Source of the DNA: Diatrype stigma
Taxonomy: Eukaryota > Ascomycota > Sordariomycetes > Xylariales > Diatrypaceae
Reading direction: 5' to 3'
Length of the DNA stretch: 64,000 nucleotides
NCBI GenBank assembly: GCA_022225965.2
Contig: JAKJXP020000042.1
Location: 1 to 64,000 of the forward strand
Program-made: the position numbers and the translations under genes
Part shown: positions 32,526 through 43,800 of the stretch, in pieces
Layout of the letters: the number at the start of each line of letters is the position of its first letter
Numbering within the stretch: position 1 is the stretch's first letter
Notes under the pieces: generated by a model
The model's input: only the letters and a program-made list of their open reading frames with translations
Told to the model about the DNA's origin: nothing
Databases searched by the model: none

Positions 32526-35500
32526 TAGGTAAGGACCACTATACCTATAAAAAACCACTGGCTATCTAGGAAGTACATGCCTACCGTGGTAAAGATTTAC
32601 CTTGGTCCCGAAGCCTTGGGAAGCCCAATTTCACTCCTTGTTACCGAGCACACCTGGCACAAGCCATATTCTCCCCTTTCCCAGCTGATGTGGAGAAAGC
32701 CAGGACAGGTCTAGATGCAGTCCTTTCTAGACGAGGCAGACTATGTACGATTCGTGCATGTTGGTCCGAACGGCGCCATGATTCTGTACCATCAAATTGA
32801 ATATTCCAGCAGTCAGCTCATGAATCCAGCGAGGTATTGACAGCGTGGCGACGGGGCTTTCGCACCCGGCTGCCAAGGATGTTCGAAGGCCGAAGCAGCT
32901 GAAGCCGTATTCGCAAGTTTGATTCATTGGTCGAAAACTGCAACCATGACGAGGTCAAGACGCTGGAGATCTGGAAAAGGACTGAGAAATTCCCCTTTAG
33001 GTAACTACTACCTAAGCGAACAATGATCGGCGTTTGTCTCAGATCCTCACATCGGCGCTCTTTCCGATCCATTTTCATCTGATATCTCCCGCCCCCCTCC
33101 CCCCTGCAAATGAGCACAGAATTGAGGTCTATCCGACTCTATCGTGAAGGTACAGTTGGTACAGTCCATGCATTTGGAGTCGATCACATGAGTTCAACCC
33201 ATGAAAGGCCCGAAGACAGTGGTGATATTCTGGCCCACAAGGGTAGTCATTCCGAATCTCATTGACCGGCGCCACGAACGTGGTCTGCCACATGGCGATT
33301 TTCGCAAATGATAGATGCCTCTTCGACGTATACAGCTTCACACAACGAATAAGATCCGCTCATGTGATCCAGTCGCTAGTGTGACCCAAAGAAACTGTCA
33401 GCTCTTGTGTTGATATATTGCGAGGTACCAACAAGACTGACGAATCTGGGGAACGGGCTGATGTGTCACTAACTCACTTACGGTTGTGTAAGTTTGTGTC
33501 ACTGTGTTCGACTTCAGCGGGTTGGGCCTTGAGCGGGTTGACAGGGGTTCCCCACATCTTGTCACCCCTAAGCGCTTACGCTTATCTAGACAGTCCCAGG
33601 CTGCTGGGTCCGACCTCAACAGGCAGTCGGGCGTTCGATATCTGGAGCTGATTGGCCGAATCTGGGGTGGCTTCCCCCGTAGCCCGCCATTTGCTACGGG
33701 CTATGGAAAAGAGCAAATTATTAGACACACGCCTCGGTGTTTCCATCTAAGTAACTAGTAGCTCCTCAAACAGCCCAAGTCCTTCTTCGGGTGACGCCTT
33801 TGTCACAGTGACAGCCAGACAGTGGAGTGCATAGCGGCTTGAAGCTGTTACCCACCCTCAAGAATATATCCGAACTTCTTATGTCCCGAGCCGTTAAACA
33901 TTCCGTCATTTCCTCCGAGGATATCCGCATAACCCAATTATACACACGACGGAAGAGAATGGATCCGTGGCATATGGCAACATGTCCGGAGTTCAATATT
34001 CCGCCTCCCGGGAAAAGAAGAAAGAAAACACAGAAGCGTAGGGTTAGACCATGAGGACGCGACGCTGATGAAGCAATAAGTAGGTACATTATGTGGAGGC
34101 CAGACACGGCGTTTCCGGACTTTCGGCCGCGCAGGCGTCTTTCGGGTCTTTTCTGGAGATCCTCAACGAACTACCTAACTAGTGCTGCGGGTGCTTGACG
34201 GACCATTAAACCCAGCCCCTGTTTCCCCTCTAACCAACTACAATGCCTACCGCCCTCTACCTATCTCAATACGGCATGCGCTATACGTTTAAAAGTACCC
34301 CGCTGCCGGGGGCAGGAAAAGGAAATACCATGGACCGCTGCCTAATCAATCTGAGGGTGCCCGTGATGAGATGAGATGATGGAATGTAATGCGATGCACA
34401 TCACCAACCCGGGGCCCGCGCAGCTCTGGCGACGTCATAGGGAAACATCGCGCGGCTGCCGGCACCACGGAGCTGCGGGGGTACTCCCGCGCCGACATTC
34501 ATCTATATGCATGCTCGTGCTTGCATATAGGTACCTACTTGTTAAGTCTCTTTGCTAGGTGGCTCACCCGCCCATTGCTACCAATATTGCGTGTAATGAA
34601 GCACGCGAGGCTTTATGTGTGTCTCATGTGTAAGTTCTGCTGTCCTGAGAGGACTGTGAGCGGGAAAGGAGGAGGCGAGGTTCAACCATAGCAGCTCATA
34701 TCACAGGTAAGGAACATCAACTAGACATGTGCTAGCGATTACCCAGTTGGCATACAAGAACATGATATAGGTCACCTAAAACACCTAGGGGTAGCATCCT
34801 TCCGTTCCTCGCCCCGGTGAATGATAGGGAAAGAGGGTTCAGAACAAGGAGACCAATGGTGAATACCCTCAGCACTAGGAGTGGATGTAGGTAAGCTTGT
34901 CCATCTCCCGCTCGCGGGCGGCGAAAATCGCATTTTCTGCGGGGCAAGCGAGCGCCAGCCATCATTAGGAATGCCCGCAACTTATTACACTACAGTACGG
35001 TGACCTACACACACCCACGCATCACGCACACAGTCGGTCGGTGACATACATAGAAAGGTGGCCAGATCTTCGTGGATAGGTATAGCTTGATACCTGCCTC
35101 CTGCTACACGCCTTAACTAAGTACCTTGCATGACATACATGAGGCAGTGGAATCGATAACAGGAAATAGAGTAAAAAAGAAAGAGGAGCCAACCATCCAA
35201 TCCATGCACCATCGGCCGGAGTTTGAGATCGGGGCAGAAATCCCCTTCTCCCGCCCGCCTGCAGATATCACGTAGTGTATTGCATAACACTTTGCCGCAC
35301 CCTATACAGCACCTGTTACAGAGTTTAGTCTGCAGCGGCGAGTTATTCCCAGCCATCAGTGGGTAAGGGCCGCTTTTGCTAGACGACCCCGGATCTCGAA
35401 AGGGGCATATATATATGACAGCACGATCCACCATTGTTCATTCTGTCAGCCAATTTCTCAAAGCTTCCGGTCTCACTTCTAAGACTAGGAAAATAATTGA

Positions 35501-35678
35501 ATATCCACTATATTTATCCTACACATATATTTGCCGAACTTCTGTGAAGTAGCAAACAAACTAAGGAGCTAATAAGTAACACTGGATACCGAACCGGACA
35601 AGTTTTAACTCCGTTCGATTTAATAAAGAATCAGCTTCAATTCAAACCAGCCGTCAAACAAAACCAAGAAAAAAAGCC
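32526..35678. other. Gene-free region right of the LTR element
   Basis: No supported gene. Between about 32,690 and 33,000 a plus-strand frame encodes protein-like sequence with stops (for example EVLTAWRRGFRTRLPRMFEG and KFDSLVENCNHDEVKTLEIW), possibly a decayed gene I cannot name. A TATATATATG element at about 35,408 and the AT-rich stretch to 35,678 form the probable promoter and leader of the AtuA-like gene. Confidence 0.4.
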
Positions 35679-38204
35679 ATGGTACCCGCACTGATCCACG
35701 ACGGGGCCGAGGACGCCCCCCTCCCCGCCCCCGCCGACGCCGACGCCCCTCTCACGCCGCTCTGCCACATCGTGACGGCGACGGGCATGCTGGGGTACGG
35801 CGTCAAGGAGGCGGAGACGCGGGCGGTGCTGGAGCGGCTGGTGCCGACGGGGGTGCCGACGGCGATCATCGTCGACGCCGGGTCGACCGACAGCGGGCCC
35901 TCGAAGCTCGCGCTCGGCAGCACCACGGCCCCGCGCAAGGCCTACCTGCGCGACCTGGCCCAGCTGCTTCGCCTCGTCCACGCCTTCCGCGTCCCCCTCA
36001 TCTTCAGCTCCGCCGGAGGCGACGGCTCCGACGACCACGTCCGCCTCATGCTCGAGATCATCGAGGAGATCGCTAGCGAGCCCGAGAACGCGTGAGTTTT
36101 TTTAGTTTTTTAGTTTTTTTCTTTCTAACCCTTTTGCTTCTTCCGTCTTTCCATTTGAGGAAATTGTTCTTTTCCGGCAATCCTACGTATATAGGGGCAT
36201 ATGCATGCAATTGGAACTAACACACTTGGTCAGACACTACAAGTTCAAAACAATAGCCATTTTCGCCGAGGTCGAAAAGACGCTCGTGCTGGATCGGCTC
36301 CGGCGGGGCAAGATCAGCGGGTGCGGGGCGGCGGTGCCGCGCCTGACGGAAGAAGCCGTCGCGGGGTCGCCGCGCGTGGTGGCGCAGCTGGGGCCGGAGC
36401 CGTTCACGGACGCGATGCGGGCGCACCCGGACTTCGACATCATCGTGGGGGGGCGGGCGTACGACCCGGCGCCGCACGTGGGCTACGCGACCTGGCTGGC
36501 GGGGCTGGCGGGCGAGGACGACGAGCGGGACGGGCTGGGCACGGCGCGGGCGCAGCGCAACTACGGCGCCTTCACGCACGTGGGCAAGATCCTGGAGTGC
36601 GGCGGCGTCTGCGCCGAGCCCAAATCGCACGGCGCCCACGCGACCATCTACCGCGGCGGGGCGTTCGACATCGCGCCCATCGACCCGGCCGCCCGCTGCA
36701 CGCCCCTGACCGTCGGCGCCCACACGCTGTACGAGAAGGCGCGACCGGATATCCTGAGCGGTCCGGGAGGCGCCCTCGACATCCGGGGCTCGACTTTCGA
36801 GCCGCTCGCCGACGGCCGCACCGTCCGCATCCGCGGCAGCCTGTTCCGCTTCTCCACCGAGGAGGGCCGGCCCTACCAGTTCAAGCTCGAGGCCGCCAGG
36901 GTCGTCGGCTACCGCTCCATGTACATGGGCAGCTTCCATGACCGTACGTGCTTGTTTCTTTTATATGCTCTCTAACCACTCGCCTCGCTTCCCCTTCCCC
37001 CCATATTCCAGCATTAGACCCGTTGCGTAACATAAGATTTCAAGGGTCCAGAAACGTGAAACTGACAACCTTGCGATTAGCAATTCTCATCGACCAACTC
37101 GATGTCCTACTCCAGCGCGTCAAGGACTACGTCGCGCTGCAGCACAAGGCTGCCGAGGGCACGTGGGATCTCGGCTTCCACATCTACGGGAGGGGAACCC
37201 CCGTGGTCTTCCTGGTCGGGGAGGCCATCGCGTCTACGCAGGAGCTAGCGTCCAGCGTTGCGAACATAGCCAGAATCGCCTGCATTGTAAGTGGCAACCC
37301 AACTCCAACCCCAACCCCCTGAAGACATAAGAACAAGAAAGCTCACCATCTGTAGCACGGCAACTACCCCGGCCAACGAGCCACGTCGGGCAACTTCGCG
37401 TTCGGCATCGGCGGCAAGATGGAGATCGAGTGCGGGCCGTGCGCCGAGTTCTCCCTCTACCACCTGATGGACCTGGAGCCTGGTGAGGAGCGGTTCCAGG
37501 TCGACACCGAGGAGCAGCAGACCAACGGCAGCACATCGAGCCATCATCATACCACGAATGGCAACGGGACTACCACCACCAACGGCAATGGAGCGTCACA
37601 TCAACATCCCCGGCTGCGCGTAACGCACAGCGTCTCCTTCATCGGCCGGGGCGAGCAACAGCAGCAGCCGAAGCAAGCGGACCATTTCCGGGATCACACT
37701 CAGACCTCAACCCCAACCCCAGCCCCCACCCCAGCCGAAACCAGCCGAGGCGCGCCCCCAGCCGCCCTCCCAGCCGAGATCCTACGCGGCGAAAAGCTAC
37801 CCGCGGTTCTCGGCGACCTCGCGCGCGTGCGGTCCAAGAACGCCGGGCCGTTCGAGGTGACGTACGACGCGATGTTCAGCTCGGAAGCCGTGTACCACCT
37901 GGTGAAGCGGTCGGGGCTGCTGTCGGACACCAAAGCGGTAGCGGCCGCCGTCGGCTGCGACGCGGGCGACGTCATCTGGGAGGGGTTCTTCGACCCGGCG
38001 CTGGCGTACAAGATCACGGTGCCGCGGCTGACGGCGGCGCGGGAGGGTCGCGGCGCGGAGAGTGGGGACGGGAGGAAGGTGGTGGTGGCGAGCGGGAGCT
38101 TCATGGAGAGCGATGTGCATGCCTCGCAGAAGTATATCGGGTTCTTGAATATGAAGCTGCCCGAGGAGTTGGTCGCGAGCTTGGTGAAGAGCGCGCAGTG
38201 GTGA
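35679..38204 (+). CDS. AtuA-like (DUF1446) plus DUF4387 fusion protein
   Basis: Exons 35679-36091, 36234-36943, 37081-37286 and 37356-38204 (725 residues). Introns have donors GTGAGT, GTACGT and GTAAGT and acceptors TCAG, TTAG and GTAG. The acceptor at 37080 is preferred over an earlier CAG at 37011 because it gives FHDPILIDQLDVLL, as the family requires. The N-terminal part has IIVDAGSTDSGPSKL (residues about 65-79), DFDIIVGGRAYDPAP and LECGGVCAEPKSHG, hallmarks of acyclic-terpene-utilisation AtuA proteins. A 90-residue His/Asn/Thr/Pro/Gln-rich linker (about 470-560) precedes a DUF4387 domain (VRSKNAGPFEVTYDAMFSSE; IWEGFFDPALAYKITVPR; ESDVHASQKYIGFL). In bacteria these are usually two adjacent genes. 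A role in hydration or metabolism of branched or terpenoid acyl compounds is inferred from the family name; the exact reaction is unknown. Convergent with a Zn2Cys6 regulator. Confidence 0.9.
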
Positions 38205-38579
38205 GTGGATGAAGTAATGTAATATGGAAAGGATGACGGCGTGAATGGATTACGGAATGGGAAGAAATGGCGAGGTCATCATGAGGTTTATGCGAGAATT
38301 CGAGCATGTTTTTACGTGTATTAGCCGTACGGAATGAATTCCGTACTCAATAACGAGGCAGAGGCAGATTCGGGTTTTGGCATATTATCTTGTTCAGATT
38401 GAGATTGGCTGCTCAATCCACCCAATATACTGTGTACTATCTATCCATAGCAGAGTGATTTGTTGTTCACTTGACGATTTTATTTTTATACAAATATCTA
38501 TATATACTTTGGTTTGCTTTAATTATATTGGACCTCAACTGCCATCTCATCCCGCGCCATGCCTCCGCATCTACTTGCT
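38205..38579. other. Convergent 3' intergenic region
   Basis: 375 bp between the stop codons of the AtuA-like gene and the Zn2Cys6 regulator. It is AT-rich, with TTTTATTTTTATAC and ATATATACTTTGG, suitable for overlapping 3' ends. No gene seen. Confidence 0.5.
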
Positions 38580-40805
38580 TTACTGGTGGTGGGGTTGTAT
38601 CTCGGGCTGATGAGGATGCATGCCCGCGTGGGGGAACCCCGTCTGGTAGCCGAACATGTCCCAGACCGTCTCGTTCCACATATCGTTGTTCGAGAGGGTC
38701 AGCTCCGCAAGCCACGGCTCCTGCACGCCGCCGCCGCCGCCGCTGCCATCACCATTGACCGGCAACTCCCGGTTGTTCAGGACCCCGTACGGCTCTTCCT
38801 TCGCGTAAACGGGGGTGCCCTTGGGGGTCTCGCCCTCCGCAATCTCCACCGGTCGACCCCGCACCTCAGACGCGGTGCTGACGGCGTCCAGCAGGATGGA
38901 GACGCCCATGCGGTCGGTCAGCCTGAGCTTGGTGGCGTCGGCGCTGATGGGGGCTTGGCGCCCCAGCGTCTCGAACAGGCTGGCCGCCCGCCCGGGCTCG
39001 TCCTGGGGGCTCGTCGCACAGGTCTGGAAGATGTGGTGGGCGACCATGACGTGATTGGCCGCCATCTGCTGCTCATCGGCGTGGGCTGCGCTGTTGAGGC
39101 TAAAGTACCGCAGCAGGAACACGGTCGCGAACGCCAGGCCGCGGAAGTAGTTTTTGGGATGCGTCCTCAGGCGCTGCTGCAGGGTGAGATTGTGGGTTTC
39201 GGTCGAGTTGTTATTATCGTGGAGCCGCGCGTTGGTTAGGTGGGCAATGCGCAGTGAGACGCCAAGACCCAGCTTCAGCAGGATGTCGCGGGAGGTTGCA
39301 CCAGGTCGTATTCTCGTAATCACCAAGGCGTAGAAGTGCAATTTAGCGGCTAAGACGCCAAGTTCGGCCATGTCAGTCCAGCCATCGGCGCATGCCGTTT
39401 TGATGGCGTCCAGTTCTGTGTCCACCATCCGGACCAGAGAGGAATCAATCTCGGTATTGGAGTTGTTCGACAAGATGCTGGCAAAACTAGCTACGACCAG
39501 CTGAACCCTTACCTGGGTAGCGAACTCATGGGAGGGCGCATATTCGTTCAAGATAGTGCGTATGGCCGCTATGTCGGATTCCGAGTTGATTAGCGACGGA
39601 AGACCCAAGTGCATCCCGAGCCTGTCACAACATCGTCAACAATCGGAACAACTGAACAAGGGGGGTCCCGGTTTACGTACGCCGTGCTGACATAGAAACA
39701 ACCAAGCCAGGTATTGGCTCTGGCCTGGGTACTACCCGATGCGACCCCGACACTGCGCAGCGAAGGCATAGGCCCCTGACGGTGCAAGCCCATGTACAGC
39801 GCCGAGTTCAGAGCGATCCCGGAGTACAGCCAGCTCGGGTCTTGTGTCTGCGTCTCGACTGGCAGTGGCCACATACACAAATACAGGAGCGCCTGGATCT
39901 TCTGCAAGGGCAATGGGGCGTTTAATATCTCAGACTTCAGTAACTCATCGTAAGGAACGCGGATGCGGTCGAACAAGCTGTTGTCGGCGCCCTCGTAGAG
40001 GCGGGCCGAAACCACGGCAATGATGGTCCAGAAAAGAAAGGGCGATGTGATATATATCGCGTTCATGGATATGGAACCTAATATTGGAAAATGTGGACGG
40101 AAAAAAGTTGCGAATCTTAGAGAGCAACGTGAGTTAGGTTTGGACTTCTGAAGGGCACGTGGGAATGCTCAAAAATGGTGATACTCACACTTTGAAGATC
40201 TGAACCACCTCCTGCACCTCCACCGCGACACCCCCGAGCTCAAGTGAAGCCGCTTCTAGCTCAAACTCATCGATCACCACCTCTTGGGGAGAGTAGCGTG
40301 AAGTGCCAGACGACCCTTGTGATGGCGAGTCGATGGTAGAAGCTCGTCGTTTTACCAAGCCGTCTGTGTCACGTTGGTCGCGCAGTTCTTGCAACTCCTT
40401 CGACATAGCTTCCAGCCGTCTATCACCGTCCGGGCCCTTACGTTAGCACGGGGTTCAACGGCATTTGCTTGTTACATTGCCACTTTGAAAACGAGTTAAA
40501 ATAAGGGGAAAAAACAGAGGCATACTTTCTAGCCGGTGTCCTCTGGAAAGCCGGGTCTACGGTACAGTTCAGATGTCTTGACTGGCATCTTGAACATGGG
40601 TTCGGGAACTTTGCTTTAGAGTCGCATCGGAGCTATGGCATTTGTTAGCGAGCTACTTCACCAAGAATCGACACTCTGCACGGGTGAGAACTAGGACGCC
40701 GCTATGGAGATGAGAATGCTGACATGCCTTGGCTTGTTTGCACTCGGTGCATGTCTTGACTGGGCGGATCCCGGGCCAACTGGGTGCCCTCGATGCCATT
40801 GTCAT
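38580..40805 (-). CDS. Zn2Cys6 transcription factor, Leu3-like
   Basis: Five exons: 40805-40728, 40632-40526, 40419-40189, 40115-39681 and 39621-38580, giving 630 residues. The binuclear zinc cluster is split by the first intron (40727-40633), which uses a GC donor (AAG|GCATGT) and a TAG acceptor. Joined, it reads KTCTECKQAK-LRCDSKAKF...CSRC...NC with canonical CX2CX6CX9CX2CX6C spacing, followed by FQRTPARKRLEAMSKELQEL, a linker plus coiled coil typical of Leu3/War1-type regulators. Later introns are GTATGC...CTAAC...TAG, GTGAGT...CTAAC...AAG and GTACGT...ACAG. The middle homology region begins FATFFRPHFPILGS...SPFLFWTIIAVVSARL. The C-terminus has a Gly run and an acidic/aromatic tail (NDMWNETVWDMFGY) that could activate transcription. 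It may regulate the convergent AtuA-like gene; this is inference from proximity. Confidence 0.88.
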
Positions 40806-43800
40806 GAACTCGACAGAAACTGGCAGGTTCAGGTTTACGGCCCCCGACGTGGCCGACAAGAGTATGTATATGCGCTTCGATCCAGCAGCCAAGTAGGGGG
40901 TGTGCTACCTAGGTAGAAGCCCAACTACTGTGTTACCTAAGGTGATGATGCTGATGCAGGGCGTCTGGATGCAGGTCGTCTGGCTGACGGCAGCGAGACG
41001 GCCGGGATGAAGGACTGTTGACTACCCGCTTCCTACTAACGTAATTTGCGCGACACAGTGACATCTAACCCTATTTACGCCGTAGCGACAGGCCATGAAA
41101 GCGGGATTCTCAGTAGATAGAAAGACATGGAAATGTTCCCGACTGAGTACCAATGCGTACCACTTATACGACACTGGGAGGGACGAAGTAGAATACTAGG
41201 TACTCGTGTAAGCAGGTAGGTAGGTCTGAGTATAGAGGTACCTAGTAGTTATACAGACGTGGAAGGGGACTGTTCTGTCTGTCGGGCTGTATGTAGTCTT
41301 ATGTGCCCGTGTATGTATTGTTCGTGGTGGGGGCGGTATGGGGAAATTCGCCGAGCTAGATGGCGAGGCGAGTTAGACTGGCTGGCTGGCTGACTGGAGG
41401 CTTAGACCGCTCCCTATCCTATCCCTACCGGTGCAAACTGCGCAGACAAGCGTAACTATGTGCTCTATCTACTCAGCTAATTAACACTCAACTACCGCAT
41501 ATCTCAGGGTACTCATATCTCATTGCTCCAGCTGCATAGCCAACTATGAGCGTGGGTTACGTAATTTGAGTTACCGAAAAGCTGGGACTTGTCATACGTA
41601 GCACGTGAGATGAGAAGCAAGTAGTTACATGCTGGTATGGACCAGAGAGGGCACGTTGTGTCGTCGAGTCGTCGTTGTATTGCGTGAGTTTCGCGTGTTG
41701 GAGATCTGGGAGGTTACCCCCAATGGCGATGTGTGGAGAAGGAGGTGGCTGAACCGTCTGATTGTGTGGTTAGTATGTACAATATCTACATATAATTGCC
41801 TTTACCTGCTACTTAACTGATTCATTATACAGCTGAGAATGGAAGCTACCCCGTAACTACTCCCCTACGACTAGGGGCCTACACGGAGAGTGCATCGTTT
41901 CCTAGATACCTGGAGCGAGGCGCAGGCTCGTGATAACCCTTTGACCGCTAGGAGGTGCCTATGTGCAACACCAACATTGACACCCAAGAGCAGTTGATTT
42001 CTAATTATACGCCAGGTAAGTGGACATGTCGTACAAAGGGGTAGGCAAGCACGTATAGTTCCCTGCTGTCGGTATGTGACTACTCTGCTACTGTAAGTAT
42101 GTCCAGGTAACTATATGTAGTATTAATGTACGGAAACAGGAGCATCATCGAATAGGTTGCCTACATAAGCATGCAATAGGGGAACATGGCGTCTTTATAT
42201 TGAGCCTCCGATAAGCTTGCTGCGAACTGGAACTTGCAAAGGCAAAAGGGGTAACTCTATAGGGGAGATAAAGGCAAAACACCCAACCAGAGACACGATA
42301 TTAAGCAGCCACCTGCGGGTGCTGGAAGAGTATTGATAAGTTGCCTACAGTTGTGGTGGAGTGCCATGCTTTCAGCGGTTCGTACCTGTATACCTACGCA
42401 CATCCGCTCCAGATGGGAGCCAAGAGATATAACATGACAAGCTCGATGTCGTTGCATTGCTGGCTACATGTCGCTATCAATGCCGTCCTCCTCTTCCAGT
42501 CACCGTGGGCATTGAAGCGCATGTAGTCGCACGTCAAATGGCACTATGGACGTGGCCGCAGTTTGGCCCGAGTATACGTATACGTCACAGCGTAGTAGTC
42601 AAGCCACCGGACTATATATATAATCTCCGGCTAACACCACACGCATGCCTACCTGCAAGCTGAAGTATCTGGACCCTCTACTGAGACCAAGAGTCAGGTA
42701 TATCGGTATGCAGGTATGATATGCGTCGGTGCTATAATCTTTTCCCCGGCGTGCAGTCCTGGGAGGGTTCAGGGTTGACTGAACATAGCGCAAATGGGGG
42801 TTCGAATGCACCCATCCAGGATGTAACCCAGCGCGGTGACAATAAACTTTACAATACCAGGGCTCTATCGTACGTATAATACAACCTTGGACACATAATA
42901 AGGTGGCGTGTTAGGAGTAGCTGGTGGACGCGCAACTACCTACACCCGACACATGATACGACCGAAGGTTGTGCCCCTGGAGTAAATTAAACGTAATGAT
43001 GAGCCCATTCGGGATTTTTAAAATCGAAATTGTCTGTACACCTCGATATTCAGACACGATTTCATCATGATTGTATATTAGATACCTACATAGTAATCAC
43101 CAACTATCACTCACAGGGCATAGCCTGTATGACCTAGATAAGCCCTAGTTAACTGCCTTCCTAGCGGACTAGGTAGTAAGTAAGAAGCCCCAGAACAGGG
43201 AACTCCCGATTCCCCGCAGTGCGTTCGTGCGAGTGCGAGGCACTTCCAAGATTCTCCAGGTCGAACAAGGAAAGAGTCGAACAAGGAAAGAGGAAAGAGG
43301 AAAGCGTCTCCGATTCCACCACACAAAGCCCACGTACTTACAATCGCCCCTTGCTTCGTTCGTACAATATAGGTACCGAGCCTCCTGTATTGCGCGTCTT
43401 GTCTTCGCCTTTTCTTCTCGCCTTCAAGATAAAGCATGCGCCACGAATGAATCCCAAACACACGGCCTTCCGTCCTCTTTAATCTCCCTATCCAGTGCTC
43501 GAGAGCCCAATGGCGCAGTAGTGGTTACTAATTGATCTATTGATAAGGAAGTTGGCATAGCCTCCCGTCCTAATCCGGGAGCTGATTTGCACAGTAACTT
43601 ACTTAGCTATCTGGTAGTAATCATTGTTACACCCGCCAACAACTAGTAACTTCCATCATTAATCCTACGCCGTAGGGTGGGCTTTCGAGATGGAGTTGCA
43701 ATACTTAAAGAGAGTGGGAGGGGGGAGAGTGAAAGCTCTCAGAGTATTACCGACTTAGCGCTGCCCCAAAACGTCGTTTTCTTCCTTTCTCCTTTCTAGA

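Noticed and set aside
36201..36941. Two 240-codon frames, one per strand
   Set aside because: Arg/Gly/Ala-rich shadows of AtuA exon 2.
42790..42835. Possible tRNA T-arm (GGGGGTTCGAATGCACCC)
   Set aside because: The stem does not pair properly around the TTCGAAT loop and no D-arm, anticodon arm or acceptor stem could be found.
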